NCBI GenBank assembly: GCA_031263015.1
Contig: JAISGN010000008.1
Location: 368,555-432,554, forward strand
Source of the DNA: Bacteroidales bacterium
GTDB taxonomy: Bacteria > Bacteroidota > Bacteroidia > Bacteroidales > P3
Length of the DNA stretch: 64,000 nucleotides
Reading direction: 5' to 3'
The position numbers and the translations under genes are program-made. The notes under the pieces are model-generated. The model was not told the DNA's origin. It worked only from the letters and a program-made list of their open reading frames with translations, and searched no databases. Numbering within the stretch: the first letter of the stretch is position 1; the number at the start of each line of letters is the position of its first letter. Positions 62,460 through 64,000 of this stretch are shown here, piece after piece.

Positions 62460-63531
62460 TGATGCCCAACAATTGCAAGTAGGCAATATGACAGTTAATG
62501 TCGGTATTGATGAAAAGCGTGCAAGAGAAATATTTCAAGAAATGAATGCTTTGGCAGTTCAAGATTATACGCAAGAAGCATTAAACATTGCAAATGCGAG
62601 GGTAACAGAATTTGAAAAACGACTTTTACCAAAAATGGAAGCCGTAGAAGGGGCATTACAATCTTTTTCCGACCCAAGTTTTCAATTGTTGTTAGTTGAA
62701 GCACAAAAAACTGCCGCAGCAACAGAACGAGAAAAAGATTATGACCTGCTTTCAGAGTTGCTAATTCATAGATTTCAGAAAGGTGAAAATCGAAAAATCA
62801 GAGCTGGGATTAGTCACGCAATAGGAATAATAGATGAAATATCAGATGATGCTCTATTAGGACTAACAGTGTTTCATTCTGTTTCGTACTTTTTACCTGT
62901 AACAGGCGACATTCTAAGCGGTCTGTTTGTGTTAAATGCTTTATTCGAAAAAGTAATTTATAGCCAACTTCCTAAAGGTGATGATTGGCTTGATCATTTA
63001 GATATTTTAGATACAATTCGCATTAATTCAGTTGACAAATTTAAAAAAATAAAGCAATATTATCCAGAACTACTTGATGGCTACATTGCAACTGGAATAG
63101 AAAAGACGAGTGATGATTATAAAAAAGCGACTGAGATATTATTCAATGCGGGACTTCAAAATATTCTCGTTGAACATACTCTAAATCCGGATTTTGTTAG
63201 AATAAATGTGCCTAATAAGAAACAAATTGACTCTTTGTTATTTCAAGGAATGGTTAATAATGGAGGACTTTTAGTTCCTGTTGGAATCCAATTTACAAAT
63301 GAACAAAAAGAAGCGGTGAAAACTGTTTATGACCTTTACAAAAAAGATAGCAACATAAAAAATCAAAATATTGAAAAATTTATGATTGAATGGAATAAAT
63401 TTCCAAAATTAAAAGAACTGCAAGAATGGTGGGATAACATTCCTCAAGGTTTTAATATTACTATGGTAGGCAGAGTATTAGCACATGCTAACGCCCAAAG
63501 GTGTGATAAAAATTTACCTCCATTAAATTAA
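62428..63531 (+). CDS. LPO_1073/Vpar_1526-like protein
   Basis: A 367-residue soluble protein. It begins with a polar segment (KAGNDAQQLQVGNMTVNVGI) and a helical region (AREIFQEMNALAVQDYTQEA, RVTEFEKRLLPKM), an arrangement I associate with the LPO_1073/Vpar_1526 family of unknown function, often in mobile or defence regions. The rest (DYDLLSELLIHRFQKGENRK, FHSVSYFLPVTGDILSGLF, PVGIQFTNEQKEAVKTVYDL) has no known active site. AGGAGG at 62414-62419 stands 8 nt before ATG 62428, which decides the start over ATG 62422. Visibly AT-rich. Confidence 0.7.
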   Translation: MSEKQIQKAGNDAQQLQVGNMTVNVGIDEKRAREIFQEMNALAVQDYTQEALNIANARVTEFEKRLLPKMEAVEGALQSFSDPSFQLLLVEAQKTAAATEREKDYDLLSELLIHRFQKGENRKIRAGISHAIGIIDEISDDALLGLTVFHSVSYFLPVTGDILSGLFVLNALFEKVIYSQLPKGDDWLDHLDILDTIRINSVDKFKKIKQYYPELLDGYIATGIEKTSDDYKKATEILFNAGLQNILVEHTLNPDFVRINVPNKKQIDSLLFQGMVNNGGLLVPVGIQFTNEQKEAVKTVYDLYKKDSNIKNQNIEKFMIEWNKFPKLKELQEWWDNIPQGFNITMVGRVLAHANAQRCDKNLPPLN

Positions 63532-63868
63532 CATATACCAAAACGACCAATGAGAAGTGCCCTGTACTTTAGGTTAAAGGCAAGACCACAAATATAGGGC
63601 GTCTAATAAAATATTTTAGATTAGTGGTTAAAGAGGTTGGTGATGTATTTCATATTTATTGTGGTCATATTTTCTGTTAAGATATTTTTATGGGAGTGTC
63701 ATAAATAGATAAAAGAGGGGATTATTAACGAGGAACACCCCTTTTTGTGTATATTAAATGGATATAAGAAGGAAGAAAGTTAAAAAACTTTTCATTATCT
63801 AAGTTGTTGAGCATAAAAAGATAATGCATATAAGTTACTATGATGCTAAAAAAATAGTTTTCAAAAAG
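63532..63868. other. Intergenic region, no gene seen
   Basis: AT-rich region with no gene having a start signal. It contains a terminator-like hairpin near 63711-63746 and no 21-bp units. Confidence 0.4.
63711..63746 (+). terminator. Possible intrinsic terminator
   Basis: AAAGAGGGG pairs with CCCCTTTTT (one G-U) across a 17-nt loop, and T residues follow. It lies 180 bp behind the last gene, so the link is uncertain. Confidence 0.4.
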
Positions 63869-63899
63869 TTTGCAGACTAAAAAAAAAGTATTACTTTTG
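63869..63899 (+). promoter_or_regulatory. Promoter reading out of the window
   Basis: TTTG at 63869-63872 and TACTTTTG at 63892-63899, 19 bp apart. An ATG at 63966 opens a frame to the right edge (MHLINWVYLTG), but 11 codons are too few for a gene call; the transcript could also be a structured RNA. Confidence 0.6.
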
Positions 63900-64000
63900 C
63901 AGTCCGTTTTTGGGATATGAGGACGGGAGAGGACATTGAAAGAAATTGGAACCAAGGTAGCGGAAATGCATCTGATTAATTGGGTGTATTTAACCGGAGT

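Noticed and set aside
63725..63955. 76-codon minus-strand frame at the right edge
   Set aside because: Overlaps a well-formed plus-strand promoter, has no ribosome-binding site and encodes an AT-driven residue mix.

Overview
The window reads as a chromosome segment of a Bacteroidota bacterium, probably an anaerobic Bacteroidales-like organism. The reasons are the lineage's own promoter pattern in front of many genes (TTTG near -33 and TAnnTTTG near -7), a short primary sigma factor of the Bacteroidetes type, type IX secretion sorting tails on three large secreted proteins, the gliding genes gldF and gldG, and rubredoxin, rubrerythrin and butyrate kinase. No rRNA, tRNA, insertion sequence or CRISPR array was found.

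Layout. 1-4171: an AT-rich, translationally coupled cassette of a HerA-type ATPase (interrupted by a stop codon), a GHKL/Hsp90-like ATPase and a large radical SAM protein; this is the best candidate for an undescribed system. 4365-11911: rubredoxin, a membrane protein, prfA and a methyltransferase-like membrane protein on the minus strand, then acpP-fabF-rnc, an HU-like protein, lipA and a cysteine-rich CWC protein. 11969-20889: atpD-atpC, a YitT membrane protein, a peptide-binding lipoprotein, and a polysaccharide cluster (CapD-like dehydratase and two glycosyltransferases). 21153-35887: butyrate kinase, xseA, rubrerythrin, nadB, valS, sufS, an NrnA-like phosphoesterase with two FKBP lipoproteins, a small lipoprotein, recJ. 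36040-48848: HtrA protease, primary sigma factor, a sorted surface protein, exbB-exbD-tonB, an AI-2E family permease, queD, a POT transporter, an S4 protein, a DUF5606 protein, yidC. 48850-61807: two further sorted secreted proteins, a two-component pair, gldFG and a polytopic membrane protein. 61995-63531: a second AT-rich cassette of a frameshifted small gene, a one-helix membrane protein and an LPO_1073/Vpar_1526-like protein.

The most striking structure is not a gene. At least 17 intergenic gaps carry arrays of degenerate units held in an exact 21-bp register, two turns of B-DNA. Most units have a core like AAACAGCCTTT or its reverse complement AAAGGCTGTTT and a 10-bp linker. Units flip orientation and change sequence while the 21-bp phase is kept over as many as thirteen units. 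Two of the arrays (9740-10327 and 30342-30862) are large inverted structures of about 0.5-0.6 kb around nearly identical 87-bp centres with a 22-bp period. Arrays lie between transcription units and are absent inside genes, at operon junctions, and in both AT-rich edge cassettes.

Gene starts were often moved downstream of the longest open frame because a promoter -7 box or a better ribosome-binding site lay inside it.
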